DNA of 64,000 bases from Limnohabitans sp. MMS-10A-178 (GCF_003063375.1 NZ_NERY01000001.1:372001-436000); one strand, 5' to 3'. Positions 1 through 8,612 are shown, numbered from the stretch's first letter. The notes: a model not told the origin generated them from the letters alone. Made by a program: numbers and translations.

Positions 1-8
1 TTTCTCAT
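1..8 (-). CDS. Start of an unidentified gene, cut by the window edge
   Basis: On the minus strand an ATG lies at 8-6, followed by AGA and two further bases. A good ribosome binding site (AGGAGA, about five bases of spacing) sits just upstream, inside the end of the preceding CPBP-like gene. The start is only one base after that gene's stop codon, so the two are almost certainly co-transcribed. Only two full codons are visible, so nothing can be said of its product. In operons with an HlyD adaptor the partner is often a peptidase-containing ABC exporter, but that is a guess. Confidence 0.5.
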
Positions 9-9
9 T

Positions 10-549
10 TTATTCTCCTGGTTGTGCTGAAAAAATCGTTTCAGCGGCGATATAAAAATCAAATGCAGACAAGACCAAAATCACGGTGGCATTCACTGAT
101 GAGTGAAGAATGCAGCTCAACAGATACGCCTTACCCTTGCCCATTTCCAACTTGTGCAAGTCGTACTGTTTTAAAAAAAAGTAGAAGAAGAAAAACAATG
201 CAATGAGTCGGATGAAAATGGGGACTGGCAGATCGTCTGGCGTTGTGAAGTGAAGCAAGGCCATGAACAATGGCGCCACCACAAACAGCAAGCGCCTATT
301 AAACAGTTTCTCGTGAATGGCGGCCGCCACAATCATGATGAAATTTTCAATAAGCGGTGCTACCAACATCATGAAAACCGCAATGGATACGAGCGACTTG
401 GTTTCTTCGTCGTCTGGGCCACCATCTAAATTGCAAAGCACGGCAATCAAAGTGATGTGGATGGCTTGAATCAGATTGATGCCAACCAGCACGTCAATGA
501 ATCCATGCCGATTGAGGGGCAAGGCCCTGATACTTTGAATGAAGCTCAT
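10..549 (-). CDS. CPBP-like (CAAX/Abi family) integral membrane protein
   Basis: This 179-residue, strongly hydrophobic protein has about five membrane segments. It carries the three spaced motifs of the CPBP (CAAX protease and bacteriocin-processing) family: APLIEN at residues 64-69, LLHF with His100, and HSSVN at 149-153. The usual first motif is EExxxR. Here a single Glu is followed by Asn, so this is a divergent member and activity is uncertain. Some family members give self-immunity to bacteriocins. Its start overlaps the stop of the upstream HlyD gene by four bases (ATGA), so the pair is translationally coupled. The family call comes from motifs only. Confidence 0.6.
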   Translation of the reverse strand: MSFIQSIRALPLNRHGFIDVLVGINLIQAIHITLIAVLCNLDGGPDDEETKSLVSIAVFMMLVAPLIENFIMIVAAAIHEKLFNRRLLFVVAPLFMALLHFTTPDDLPVPIFIRLIALFFFFYFFLKQYDLHKLEMGKGKAYLLSCILHSSVNATVILVLSAFDFYIAAETIFSAQPGE

Positions 550-1853
550 GACATTTTTTGACGTGCATGAATGGCCAAGAGGGGCTCAAAGACCCATTCC
601 CAAATGCCACGCAAATCGTGAATGACGTCGGCTTCGAGTGTCATGCCTGGGCGCAAGGGCCGTGCCTCGCCAAAAGCCATGACATGCTGGGATGCTAATT
701 CGACGTGGATTCTGTAGAGCGGCTCGTTGCTTTGCGTGGAAGCCATCAGGGCTGTGCCTTGTCCATGCGGCAAGTCCTGTGGCGCAATAGGGGTGCCGCT
801 CACCTTCAGAACGCGACCTCTGGCCAGCCCAAACTTTTGATACGGATAGGCGGCCAAGCGAAGCCACACTTCTTGACCGGGTTGAATGAAGCCGGCGGTG
901 CGAGTGGGCGCAAACAGAGCGGCAACCAAGGTGTGAGCCGATGGGCTAGCGAGCGGCACCATGCTGGCAATGGTTTGGCCATTCTGCGCCATGGCGCCTA
1001 GGCTTAAGTGAACGGTGCTAACTTGGCCTGCCTGCGGTGCAAGCACACTGCTGGTTTTGCGCGATTGAATTTCGGCTGTTTCTTGATCGAGGCTGGCCAG
1101 GCTGCGGTCGATTTGGAGCAGATCGATGGCCAACTGCCTTTGCAGGTGGGCCAAGTCGGCCTGCGCTAAGTTTTGCTCGCGTGCCAAAGCATTGCCGTTG
1201 CGCAGCGTATTTTCCAAGCGAGATTGCAGGTCTATGAGTTCTTCTTGTTTGCCTTGCGCTTGAATGTCGGAGACAAAACCTTGAGCCGCCATTTGCTCAA
1301 ATCGGACAGAGGTTTTTTGCGCCAATTCAACCCGCCGCTTTGCCAAAGCGTGTTCTTGGGCTGCTTGTGCGGCTTCGAGTGTCAAAGAGCGAATGCGATC
1401 TGCCAAATGAGCTTCGCGCTGGTGGTTTTGAGCAACGCGCGAGCCGCGTTCAGCCAACAGCGTGCTGCGGCGTTGTGCCAAATGCGATGCCAGCAAACTT
1501 GCTGTGCTGCCTTCTATCGAGATTTTGTCGGTGTTGACTACAAATAAAACTTGTCCTTGTTCAACCCAGTCGCCTTCTTTGACGCGCTGTTCGAGCAGCA
1601 CACCTGAAACGGCAGAACTCAACTCCACGGTACCCCATTGCGGCATGAGGACGCCAGGAATGCGAACCTTGCGAGCCACTTGGCCCCATGCTCCGTAAGC
1701 CAGCAAAGCACCTGCCAGCAGCAAAGCCATGCCAGCCACAACGCTGAAGCGCGGATGGTGTGCCAGGTGAATGGGACCCATCCAAGAGGCCTGCTTGGAT
1801 TGGGTAACTTCTGTGCGGAAAAGTGGTGTGGTCATGTGAGAGTCAGTGAACAA
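546..1853 (-). CDS. HlyD-family periplasmic adaptor (membrane fusion protein)
   Basis: A 435-residue adaptor of the HlyD/CvaA type. It has a short cytoplasmic N-terminus, one membrane segment at about residues 36-58, a lipoyl-like beta half-domain, a long alpha-helical hairpin rich in Ala, Gln, Leu and Arg (roughly 130-260), then the second lipoyl half and beta-barrel domain. Such proteins bridge an inner-membrane ABC exporter and an outer-membrane TolC-like channel for proteins or peptides. The longest reading starts at a TTG at 1853. An ATG at 1835 (MTTPLF) is an equally plausible start and neither has a clear ribosome binding site. It is the first gene of a minus-strand operon that continues out of the window. 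Confidence 0.85.
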   Translation of the reverse strand: MFTDSHMTTPLFRTEVTQSKQASWMGPIHLAHHPRFSVVAGMALLLAGALLAYGAWGQVARKVRIPGVLMPQWGTVELSSAVSGVLLEQRVKEGDWVEQGQVLFVVNTDKISIEGSTASLLASHLAQRRSTLLAERGSRVAQNHQREAHLADRIRSLTLEAAQAAQEHALAKRRVELAQKTSVRFEQMAAQGFVSDIQAQGKQEELIDLQSRLENTLRNGNALAREQNLAQADLAHLQRQLAIDLLQIDRSLASLDQETAEIQSRKTSSVLAPQAGQVSTVHLSLGAMAQNGQTIASMVPLASPSAHTLVAALFAPTRTAGFIQPGQEVWLRLAAYPYQKFGLARGRVLKVSGTPIAPQDLPHGQGTALMASTQSNEPLYRIHVELASQHVMAFGEARPLRPGMTLEADVIHDLRGIWEWVFEPLLAIHARQKMS

Positions 1854-1926
1854 GACCTCACAATACGAGTTTCAGAGGCAAACTTTGTTACATTGCCTTG
1901 CAAGCGAAACCCATTGAAATTCCAGC

Positions 1927-2565
1927 ATGCTTCAGTACCAAACCATCCCTGTCACGCCGTTTCAACAAAATTGCTCTTTGGTTTGGGACGATCAAACCCA
2001 GCAAGCCGCAGTGATCGATCCTGGCGGTGACCTTGATTTGATCTTGGCCGAGGTTCAACAACGGGGTTTGAAACTCGAGCAAATTTGGCTCACCCATGCA
2101 CACATCGATCATGCAGGCGGTACCGCTGTGTTGGCGCGCACTTTGAATTTACCCATCATAGGCCCGCACCCTGGTGATCAGTTTTGGATTGATCGCTTGT
2201 CTGATCAAGGCCGCATGTTTCAGTTTCCCGACGCAGAAATTTTCACACCCACCCGATGGCTTGCGGATGGCGATACCGTAACCTTGGGCTCACACACACT
2301 GAACGTGCGGCATTGCCCTGGACATACGCCAGGTCATGTGGTGTTTTACTCAGCTGAAATCAAACGTGCGTTTGTGGGCGATGTGCTGTTTGCCGGTAGC
2401 ATTGGCCGCACTGACTTTCCGCAAGGCGACCACGACACCTTGATTGCCAGCATCACGCAGCGTTTGTGGCCCATGGGCGATGACACGGTGTTCATTCCTG
2501 GACATGGCCCCGAGAGTACCTTTGGTCGTGAGCGTCGCAGCAACCCTTATGTGGGTGGGACCTGA
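1927..2565 (+). CDS. MBL-fold metallo-hydrolase (YcbL/glyoxalase II-like)
   Basis: A 212-residue metallo-beta-lactamase-fold hydrolase. The metal-binding signature THAHIDHAGG is at residues 56-65, and later His ligands lie in the GHTPGH segment and the C-terminal PGHGP segment. Length and motif order match the short YcbL/GloB-like group, which hydrolyse thioesters such as S-lactoylglutathione and lack the C-terminal domain of true glyoxalase II. The substrate cannot be told from sequence. It is divergent from the HlyD gene, with 73 bp between them, and convergent with the M48 peptidase gene. It appears to be a single-gene unit. Confidence 0.85.
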   Translation: MLQYQTIPVTPFQQNCSLVWDDQTQQAAVIDPGGDLDLILAEVQQRGLKLEQIWLTHAHIDHAGGTAVLARTLNLPIIGPHPGDQFWIDRLSDQGRMFQFPDAEIFTPTRWLADGDTVTLGSHTLNVRHCPGHTPGHVVFYSAEIKRAFVGDVLFAGSIGRTDFPQGDHDTLIASITQRLWPMGDDTVFIPGHGPESTFGRERRSNPYVGGT

Positions 2566-2583
2566 GCCTTCAAGGGCCCTTAA

Positions 2584-2623
2584 CTCAATTGTGTTCAATT
2601 GAGTTCAATTGAACTCAATTGAG
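2584..2623. repeat. Four phased 10-bp repeats forming a 28-bp palindrome
   Basis: Four tandem decamers, each containing CAATTG, follow one another at exactly 10 bp (CAATTG at 2586, 2596, 2606 and 2616). Positions 2595-2622 form a perfect 28-bp inverted repeat. The array lies between two convergent genes and contains the last codons and stop of the M48 peptidase gene. The stem is A/T-rich with no flanking T-run on either strand, so it is not a typical intrinsic terminator. Confidence 0.8.
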
Positions 2624-3529
2624 TGGTGCGGTACCACTACCCTGAATGGCTTGCGCATAAAGGTGCGCCACTTTGGGTAAGTTGGCTTCAAGTTCCTGAA
2701 TGCGGTTGTTGCCGCTCGGGTGTGTCGACAAAAAAGCAGGTTGCCCTTTGCCGCCGCCAGTGGCACTCAGCATTTTTTTCCAAAGCTGGACACTGGCTTC
2801 AGGTTTAAAACCGGCGCGCGCTGCAATTTCAAGCCCGACCAAATCGGCTTCTGTTTCGTCGTCGCGGCCATACTTCAAGGTGAGCAATTGGGTGCCTAAG
2901 TTGGCCGCAACATCGCCCAGTTGGCCCAGGCCCAAGAGCTGTGAGGCCACCGACAAACCCATGCCTGTAGCTTTTGATTTGGCCAAGCGCTCACGCGAGT
3001 GCTCGCGCAAAGCATGCGCCATTTCGTGCCCCATGATCATGGCCACTTCATCATCGTTGAGCTTGAGTTGATCGAGGATGCCGGTGTAGAAAGCAATTTT
3101 TCCACCGGGCATGCACCAAGCATTGATTTGCTTGCTGTTAATCAGGTTGACTTCCCATCGCCACTTGCGCGAATCGGGGTTCCATTGGGCGGTGAACGGA
3201 ATCAGTTTGGCGGCGATGGCGCGCAGGCGTCTGAGTGGTGGATAGTCGTCTGGGGCCAAGGCACCTTTGCTGTCGGCTTCTCCCAGGGTTTGTTGATATT
3301 GTTGCTTGGCTGATGCCTCCAGCGTTTCGGCTGGAATGAGCTTGCGAATACCAGAGGCTTTGCCCACGTCGACTTGTGCATGGGCAGTGCCGGCCAGCAA
3401 TGCGCTGAAGCCCAAGCCGGCCCCGCCCAGTTGGTTCAAAAAAGCACGGCGAGAAGACCCCTCTGCTTCAGAAACTGAAGGCTCTAAGGGGTCAGGCCCG
3501 TTCAAATTTGAATAGCATCGCCAGCACAT
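2615..3529 (-). CDS. M48-family metallopeptidase with Tat signal
   Basis: A 304-residue zinc peptidase. The N-terminus carries a twin-arginine signal (SSRRAFLNQL at about 25-34), a hydrophobic stretch and a probable cleavage site after AHA at about 51, so the enzyme should be exported folded. The catalytic motif HEMAHALREH is at 168-177 and the third zinc ligand lies in DDETEAD near 232-238. It resembles the periplasmic LoiP/YcaL/BepA-type peptidases that act on misassembled envelope proteins, but lacks BepA-like TPR repeats. The ATG at 3529 has only a weak ribosome binding site. Its upstream region overlaps that of the divergent AmpG-like gene. Confidence 0.88.
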   Translation of the reverse strand: MCWRCYSNLNGPDPLEPSVSEAEGSSRRAFLNQLGGAGLGFSALLAGTAHAQVDVGKASGIRKLIPAETLEASAKQQYQQTLGEADSKGALAPDDYPPLRRLRAIAAKLIPFTAQWNPDSRKWRWEVNLINSKQINAWCMPGGKIAFYTGILDQLKLNDDEVAMIMGHEMAHALREHSRERLAKSKATGMGLSVASQLLGLGQLGDVAANLGTQLLTLKYGRDDETEADLVGLEIAARAGFKPEASVQLWKKMLSATGGGKGQPAFLSTHPSGNNRIQELEANLPKVAHLYAQAIQGSGTAPLN

Positions 3530-3609
3530 GCTTCAATCATAGTGCCGCACCCACAGATTTCAAGGCAAGGGACTCGCAAAATCCGCATACATGCTTGGAT
3601 AATGTCGTT

Positions 3610-4965
3610 ATGACAGAAAAGCCCATTTCAAATCAGCCCACTTTTTCTTGGCTTGCCTCTTGGCGCGTTTATTTAGAGCCTGCCAGCTTGCGCATGGTGT
3701 TTTTGGGTTTTGCGGCAGGCCTGCCTTTGCTGTTGGTGTTGGGTACTTTGAGCTTTCGTTTGCGTGAGGCTGGCATCGACCGCAGCACCATTGGCTACCT
3801 CAGTTGGGTGGGGCTGGCCTATGGTTTTAAGTGGGTTTGGGCGCCTTTGGTCGACCGCATGCCCATTCCTTGGCTCACGCGCTCTTTGGGCCGCAGACGC
3901 AGTTGGCTCTTGCTGGCGCAGGCCATGGTCATGCTGGGCTTGGTGGGCATGGCACTGAGCGATCCTTCACATACTTTAGGCCCTGTGGTTTGGTGTGCCT
4001 TGTTGGTGGCTTTTGGCTCTGCCACCCAAGACATTGCACTCGATGCTTTTCGCATTGAGTCAGCCGACCCCACACACCAAGCTGCGTTGGCGGCCAGTTA
4101 TCAAACGGGTTATCGCTTGGCCATGATTTGGGCCGGTGCGGGTGTGTTGTGGGTGGCTGCATGGGTGCAGGGCGACAGTGGTAGTGGCTACATGCATGCT
4201 GCTTGGCAAACAGCTTATTTGGTGATGGCGGCTAGCATGTTCGTCGGTGTCATCACGGTGCTGCGATCGCGTGAGCCCAAGCCAGCCGAATTGCCGCCCG
4301 CAAAAAATGTGAAGGAATGGTTGAAAGGTGCTCTCATAGATCCCTTTGCCGATTTTGTGAAGCGCTACAAGTGGCAGGCAGCCTTGATATTGAGCTTGAT
4401 TGCGGTGTATCGCATCAGCGATGTGGTGATGGGCATCATGGCCAACCCGTTTTATGTGGACATGGGCTTCACCAAAACAGAGGTGGCCAGCGTCACCAAA
4501 CTCTATGGTGTGCTAATGACTCTTCTGGGTGCTTTTGTAGGTGGTGTCATGGCACTGCGCTGGGGGGTGATGCGCATTTTGTTGCTGGGCGCCGTGCTCA
4601 GTGCTTTAAGCAACTTGTTGTTTGCGTGGTTGGCCGGACATGGCCATGATGTCAATGCGCTGATCCTGGTGATATCGGCAGACAACCTGGCCAGTGGCAT
4701 TGCCTCTGCTGCGTTCATTGCCTACTTGTCTTCCTTGACCAATATTCAATATTCGGCAACGCAATATGCGCTTTTGAGTTCCATGATGCTTTTATTGCCC
4801 AAGTTCATTGCCGGTTTCTCGGGTGATTTTGTCAATGCCCATGGCTATGCCGACTTCTTCAATGCCACGGCCCTGCTAGGTTTGCCAGTGCTGGTTTTGG
4901 TTGCGCTGGCAGCGCGTTATCAGACTGCTGAACCGTCCTCTTTTCAGCCTCCTACTGAGGACTGA
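3610..4965 (+). CDS. ampG: AmpG-like MFS permease (muropeptide transporter)
   Basis: A 451-residue major facilitator protein with about 12 to 14 membrane helices. The N-terminal segments GFAAGLPLLLVLGTLSFRLRE and KWVWAPLVDR are typical of AmpG, the inner-membrane importer of GlcNAc-anhydroMurNAc peptides for cell-wall recycling. An open frame extends upstream to 3508, inside the divergent M48 gene. The ATG at 3610 (MTEKPIS) is preferred because the AmpG-like sequence begins just after it. Family membership is secure. The muropeptide substrate is inferred, since no other cell-wall recycling gene is adjacent. Confidence 0.85.
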   Translation: MTEKPISNQPTFSWLASWRVYLEPASLRMVFLGFAAGLPLLLVLGTLSFRLREAGIDRSTIGYLSWVGLAYGFKWVWAPLVDRMPIPWLTRSLGRRRSWLLLAQAMVMLGLVGMALSDPSHTLGPVVWCALLVAFGSATQDIALDAFRIESADPTHQAALAASYQTGYRLAMIWAGAGVLWVAAWVQGDSGSGYMHAAWQTAYLVMAASMFVGVITVLRSREPKPAELPPAKNVKEWLKGALIDPFADFVKRYKWQAALILSLIAVYRISDVVMGIMANPFYVDMGFTKTEVASVTKLYGVLMTLLGAFVGGVMALRWGVMRILLLGAVLSALSNLLFAWLAGHGHDVNALILVISADNLASGIASAAFIAYLSSLTNIQYSATQYALLSSMMLLLPKFIAGFSGDFVNAHGYADFFNATALLGLPVLVLVALAARYQTAEPSSFQPPTED

Positions 4966-5062
4966 TTCAAGTGATTCACCGCGACCTGCCGGATAGAGGA
5001 CGGTGCTTTTTAGGTGTTATTTAGACGCATGACCTCAAGTTGCGCCTCTTATACTTGAAGCC

Positions 5063-6073
5063 ATGAAAATTACGCATTTGCTGTTGACGCATAGTTTTGC
5101 TGGCACCGAACGGTATGTGGTTGAACTTGCCAACGCACAAGCCCTGTCAGGCCATGAAGTAACAGTTATTTTGCACAAGCGAGCTGCGCAAGATCGACCC
5201 AACTCAATCGCTCATCGGTTTAACGAAAAGGTTCGGCAACTGTTTGTGGGAGGCCCCAGTTGGATTGCTTTTTGGTGGGCACGCCAAATCGTTCAAAAAT
5301 TACAAATCGATGTGGCGCACGCCCATTTAAGTGGGGGGTGCAGAGCTATCCAGTCGCTGCGCGCACCTTTTTTGCGCGTTGCAACATTGCACATTCATTA
5401 CAAACCGCAGCAGCATCGCGGCATGGACGGATTGATTGCCATCGCACCATGGCAAATGAAAGAGATTCCACCAGATCAATTGGCTTGTACAGAACAGATT
5501 AACAATTGGACGCAAGCTACAAAACCAGATGCCTCAGCACGCGAAAAAATACGTGCTGAACTCGGCATACCACCTGATACTTTTTTAATTGGCGCCTTGT
5601 GTCGCGCAGAAAAAAGCAAGGGCTTAGACGTTCTGATTGACGCCTACTTGACAAACCCGCCAGCTAATTCTCGCTTGGTGATTGTTGGGGGTGGACATGA
5701 ATGGAAGGCCTTGAGAAAAAAAACACCCACCGAGATCCTGATGCCGGGTTTTGTGAATCGACCACAAGATTGGTTCAGCGCCTTTGATGGCTATGTGAGT
5801 GCAGCAAGGTATGAGCCATTTGGACTTGTTTTTTTAGAGGCCTTCGCTGCTGGTTTGCCTGTGCTGTCCACCGCCAGCGATGGGGCTCAAATGTTTCAAG
5901 CCCTGATCGGGCGGCCCTTGTTGAAGTGCGGAGACGCACAGTCAATGGCCGAAGGACTGCAGCAGTTTTTAAGAGAACGTCCCGCAAAACGCAGCTACGA
6001 TCTCAGTGATTTCAATTATGAAAATCAGGTCAATCGGATCGAAGCTTTTTACAAAAAGCAATGGGCCCGTTAA
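5063..6073 (+). CDS. Glycosyltransferase family 4 (GT-B fold)
   Basis: A 336-residue GT4 glycosyltransferase. The N-terminal half has the acceptor-domain start MKITHLLLTHSFAGTERYV, like many cell-surface glycan enzymes. The C-terminal half carries the donor-binding pattern IGALCRAEKSKGLDVLI and the family's E-x7-E-type segment in YEPFGLVFLEAFAAGLPV at about 253-270. It probably transfers a sugar from a nucleotide donor to LPS or a capsular acceptor at the cytoplasmic face of the membrane. It stands alone on the plus strand, convergent with a methyltransferase and two GT2 genes that likely serve the same glycan. Donor and acceptor are not predictable. Confidence 0.85.
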   Translation: MKITHLLLTHSFAGTERYVVELANAQALSGHEVTVILHKRAAQDRPNSIAHRFNEKVRQLFVGGPSWIAFWWARQIVQKLQIDVAHAHLSGGCRAIQSLRAPFLRVATLHIHYKPQQHRGMDGLIAIAPWQMKEIPPDQLACTEQINNWTQATKPDASAREKIRAELGIPPDTFLIGALCRAEKSKGLDVLIDAYLTNPPANSRLVIVGGGHEWKALRKKTPTEILMPGFVNRPQDWFSAFDGYVSAARYEPFGLVFLEAFAAGLPVLSTASDGAQMFQALIGRPLLKCGDAQSMAEGLQQFLRERPAKRSYDLSDFNYENQVNRIEAFYKKQWAR

Positions 6074-6098
6074 CCCTCAAATTCATCCAATGAAAAAT

Positions 6099-6686
6099 TT
6101 ACTTTGCAATAAATTCCCAAGCGATATGCGTGAATTTATTCTTGAGTTTGTAGTTCATGCGGCGAAATTGTTGACTCAGATTGAGTGGGACCAGTGGCGT
6201 CAATGCATCTTTGTGCACCACCCATTCAACTTTGCGCGCTTCAAATTGACCCGAGAATCCATACATCCTGCCTAAGGGGTTTGCACCCGTAAAGTAGAGA
6301 TGTGTTTTCTCGGTCATGATGTTGACATGCGTCGGGTCTTGAAATGCTTCAAAAGCGGGATAGCAGGGAGTGAGAGCATACAAAATGCCCCCTGGTCGAA
6401 GTACGCGATGTATTTCGTTCATCAAATCAATGAACGGAAAGCGAGTTGACAATCCGTCCTGCGTGGGTAGAACGCGCGGCACATGCTCCAAGAAATCAAA
6501 AGCTGACAGCGAATCGAAGTAGTGATCTGGAAAAGGAATTGCTTGCAGCGTTAAATTGGCCTGGCGAATGGTAATTTGAGATGAATTTTCTGTGGGTGCA
6601 ATGTCGACACCAAAGAGCTCATCCTGTTGGTAAGGGTTGCGAGGCACTGGGCCGCAGCCTAAATCTAAATGTCGTGTTCTTTGCAT
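6099..6686 (-). CDS. Class I SAM-dependent methyltransferase
   Basis: A 195-residue Rossmann-fold methyltransferase. The SAM-binding motif I is right at the N-terminus (HLDLGCGP, about residues 6-13). An acidic motif II (FGVDI) follows, then a motif IV-like FDFLEHVPR and a motif V-like EIHRVLRPGGILY. It is short for a class I enzyme, with little N-terminal extension. It sits 13 bp behind a GT2 gene at the end of a minus-strand run beginning at ilvE. This context suggests methylation of a sugar or lipid-linked glycan, but a small-molecule substrate is equally possible. Confidence 0.8.
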   Translation of the reverse strand: MQRTRHLDLGCGPVPRNPYQQDELFGVDIAPTENSSQITIRQANLTLQAIPFPDHYFDSLSAFDFLEHVPRVLPTQDGLSTRFPFIDLMNEIHRVLRPGGILYALTPCYPAFEAFQDPTHVNIMTEKTHLYFTGANPLGRMYGFSGQFEARKVEWVVHKDALTPLVPLNLSQQFRRMNYKLKNKFTHIAWEFIAK

Positions 6687-6699
6687 GGTGAAGCTTGGA

Positions 6700-7635
6700 T
6701 TATTTCTTTGAATTCACAGATTGAAGGTAATGCGCAAGAATGGCAATGGCTTGACTCAGACGTGCAGACCATCGAATGGGAGCCTGCAAGGAGAAACAAA
6801 AGTAGATCCAAAATTCAGAAAAACTTGGTGTGGGCTTGGTTCGAAATTCATATTTTGCAAGTTTCAACCATTGCGTTGTAACGCCCATTTCATTTCGGTA
6901 AAAAGCCAACATCTTCTCGACACGCAAAGCGTAGCGTGCATTTTTGATTGGCGAATGACGGAACTCAAGCAGGGCATTGTTGGCATGCTCTCGGTGCATC
7001 ACCAGCGGTTCTGCCAAATAGTATTTGTGAGCACCGAGGATGTCGCTGCCGTAGAAAAGACAATCGTCAGGGCGAGACTTCCATTCGGCAACTTGTTCCT
7101 TGGGCAATTGAAGAATTTGATTCAGCAGAGACCGCTTGAGTGTGTTGCCTGAAGTTGCAACACCTTGCCAGCGCTGAATGAAGGCGCCCATAAGAATGGA
7201 CAAGCCAAGGTCGCGGCTTTTTTGGTGGCGCTTTCGATTCAATACGAGCCCTTCGGAGGCGCCAAACTTTTGCATGTTGCAATAGACGTAATCGAGACTG
7301 GGGCTGGCCTCGTAGATGGCCGCCATTTTTTCCAAATAATTTGAATTCCACAGATCATCTGAATCAAGCAGCGCCACGACATCACCATTCGCCTTTGCGC
7401 ATCCTGTGATCCAGGCCGCCATTTGGCCCGAATTGGGCTGTGTCAAAACGCTCACTTTGGGATGCTTGTTAAAGGCCTGCGTCAGACGCGCCACGGATTC
7501 GTCTTGAGAACCGTCGTCCACCACGATCACTTCGAGGGGCGGATAAGTTTGTGACAAAGCAGATAGCACAGCCTCAACGACATAGTCTTGGTAGTTGTAA
7601 CTGCTGATGAGAACGGAGATGCTGGGCTTGTTCAT
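6700..7635 (-). CDS. Glycosyltransferase family 2 (GT-A fold)
   Basis: A 311-residue GT2 enzyme. It opens with SVLISSYNYQDYVVEAVLSALSQ, then EVIVVDDGSQD (nucleotide-binding Asp pair) and a catalytic-type DSDDLW at about residues 91-96. The C-terminal third has no long membrane helix, so this is a soluble or peripheral enzyme that probably elongates a surface glycan. It starts one base after the stop of the preceding GT2 gene, so the two are surely co-expressed. The paralogue upstream differs enough in sequence that the two probably add different sugars. Confidence 0.85.
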   Translation of the reverse strand: MNKPSISVLISSYNYQDYVVEAVLSALSQTYPPLEVIVVDDGSQDESVARLTQAFNKHPKVSVLTQPNSGQMAAWITGCAKANGDVVALLDSDDLWNSNYLEKMAAIYEASPSLDYVYCNMQKFGASEGLVLNRKRHQKSRDLGLSILMGAFIQRWQGVATSGNTLKRSLLNQILQLPKEQVAEWKSRPDDCLFYGSDILGAHKYYLAEPLVMHREHANNALLEFRHSPIKNARYALRVEKMLAFYRNEMGVTTQWLKLAKYEFRTKPTPSFSEFWIYFCFSLQAPIRWSARLSQAIAILAHYLQSVNSKK

Positions 7636-7636
7636 T

Positions 7637-8590
7637 TCAATCAGTTTGATATTTAGACGGACTGAAAAAAGCTTTGGCTTTCAAGCCCCAAAAATGCTTC
7701 AATGCAAAACGAAAGAAAGACTTCTTTTTGTTGATGTAAAGCAAATCATTCGCACGAAGGCGCAAATGACGAATCAACTCAAACGACAGCCATTGCTTTG
7801 ATTGTGCTTGGTACAAGTTGGACAATGTTTGCAAGTAGGCTTGATCCTGACTGGGCACGCTGGCTAAGTATGAAAACCAGTTGCAGCGCTCTTTGAACAA
7901 GTCAGCCCGATTGCCCGCCTCTACCCGATTGACTTGTCGAGAGACGTCGGTTTGACCACCAGCATGTTGGCGATATTGAACCAGTGCTTCGTCGACATAT
8001 TTAATGTCGCCCACAGTGGCTGCCCAAAACGCTAACCACCAATCGTGAAATTTAATGGGCGGTATGGGCAGGGCTTGTTCCAAGAGGGTGCGTTTGAAAA
8101 GCATCGCATGACCAGAGATGCAATTCCAGAATGCAAAGACGGCGGGTTGATGGCCTTGGTACATGTGAAGCCGATCAGAAATTCGCATGTTCATAGGTGA
8201 TCCATCGGCATTTATGAGTTGGGAGTCACAATAGGCCATCACGTGGTCGCCCAGCTGATGTTCTAATCGCATCAACTTGTCAGGATGCCAAATGTCATCT
8301 TGGTCGCAGGGAGCAATCAATTCGCCTTGACACAAACTCAAGGCGCGGCTGAAGTTTTGGTTAATGCCTAAATTTTGAGCATTTTTGTAAATGCGAATTC
8401 GGTGATCTTTTTGTCCGCGTTCTTCGGCAATGGCAAGGGTTCCATCTGTCGAGCAATCGTCCACAATCACGAGCTCTAAATTTTTCCAAGTTTGATTCAA
8501 GATGGAATCAATTTGCGCCGCTAAGAATCGTTCACCGTTGTAAGTACACATGGCAATCGAAATTAACGGTTGCCCAGTGTTTGAAAACAT
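7637..8590 (-). CDS. Glycosyltransferase family 2 (rhamnosyltransferase-like)
   Basis: A 317-residue GT2 enzyme. It starts ISIAMCTYNGERFLAAQIDSI, with ELVIVDDCSTDGT and then APCDQDDIWHPDKL at about residues 92-105. The pairing of CTYNG..FL with CDQDDIW is common in GT2 rhamnosyltransferases of O-antigen clusters, so an alpha-rhamnosyl or related transfer is a reasonable but unproven guess. It lies 22 bp behind the zinc-finger gene and one base ahead of the second GT2 gene. ilvE, the zinc-finger gene, both GT2 genes and the methyltransferase thus form one five-gene minus-strand run. Confidence 0.85.
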   Translation of the reverse strand: MFSNTGQPLISIAMCTYNGERFLAAQIDSILNQTWKNLELVIVDDCSTDGTLAIAEERGQKDHRIRIYKNAQNLGINQNFSRALSLCQGELIAPCDQDDIWHPDKLMRLEHQLGDHVMAYCDSQLINADGSPMNMRISDRLHMYQGHQPAVFAFWNCISGHAMLFKRTLLEQALPIPPIKFHDWWLAFWAATVGDIKYVDEALVQYRQHAGGQTDVSRQVNRVEAGNRADLFKERCNWFSYLASVPSQDQAYLQTLSNLYQAQSKQWLSFELIRHLRLRANDLLYINKKKSFFRFALKHFWGLKAKAFFSPSKYQTD

Positions 8591-8612
8591 GGCTTAGTGG
8601 GTCAATTTTCGT

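Noticed and set aside
5050-5055. TATACT eight bases before the GT4 start codon, suggesting a leaderless transcript
   Set aside because: No -35 element at a suitable distance, and a GAAG motif can serve as a ribosome binding site; a single hexamer is weak evidence.
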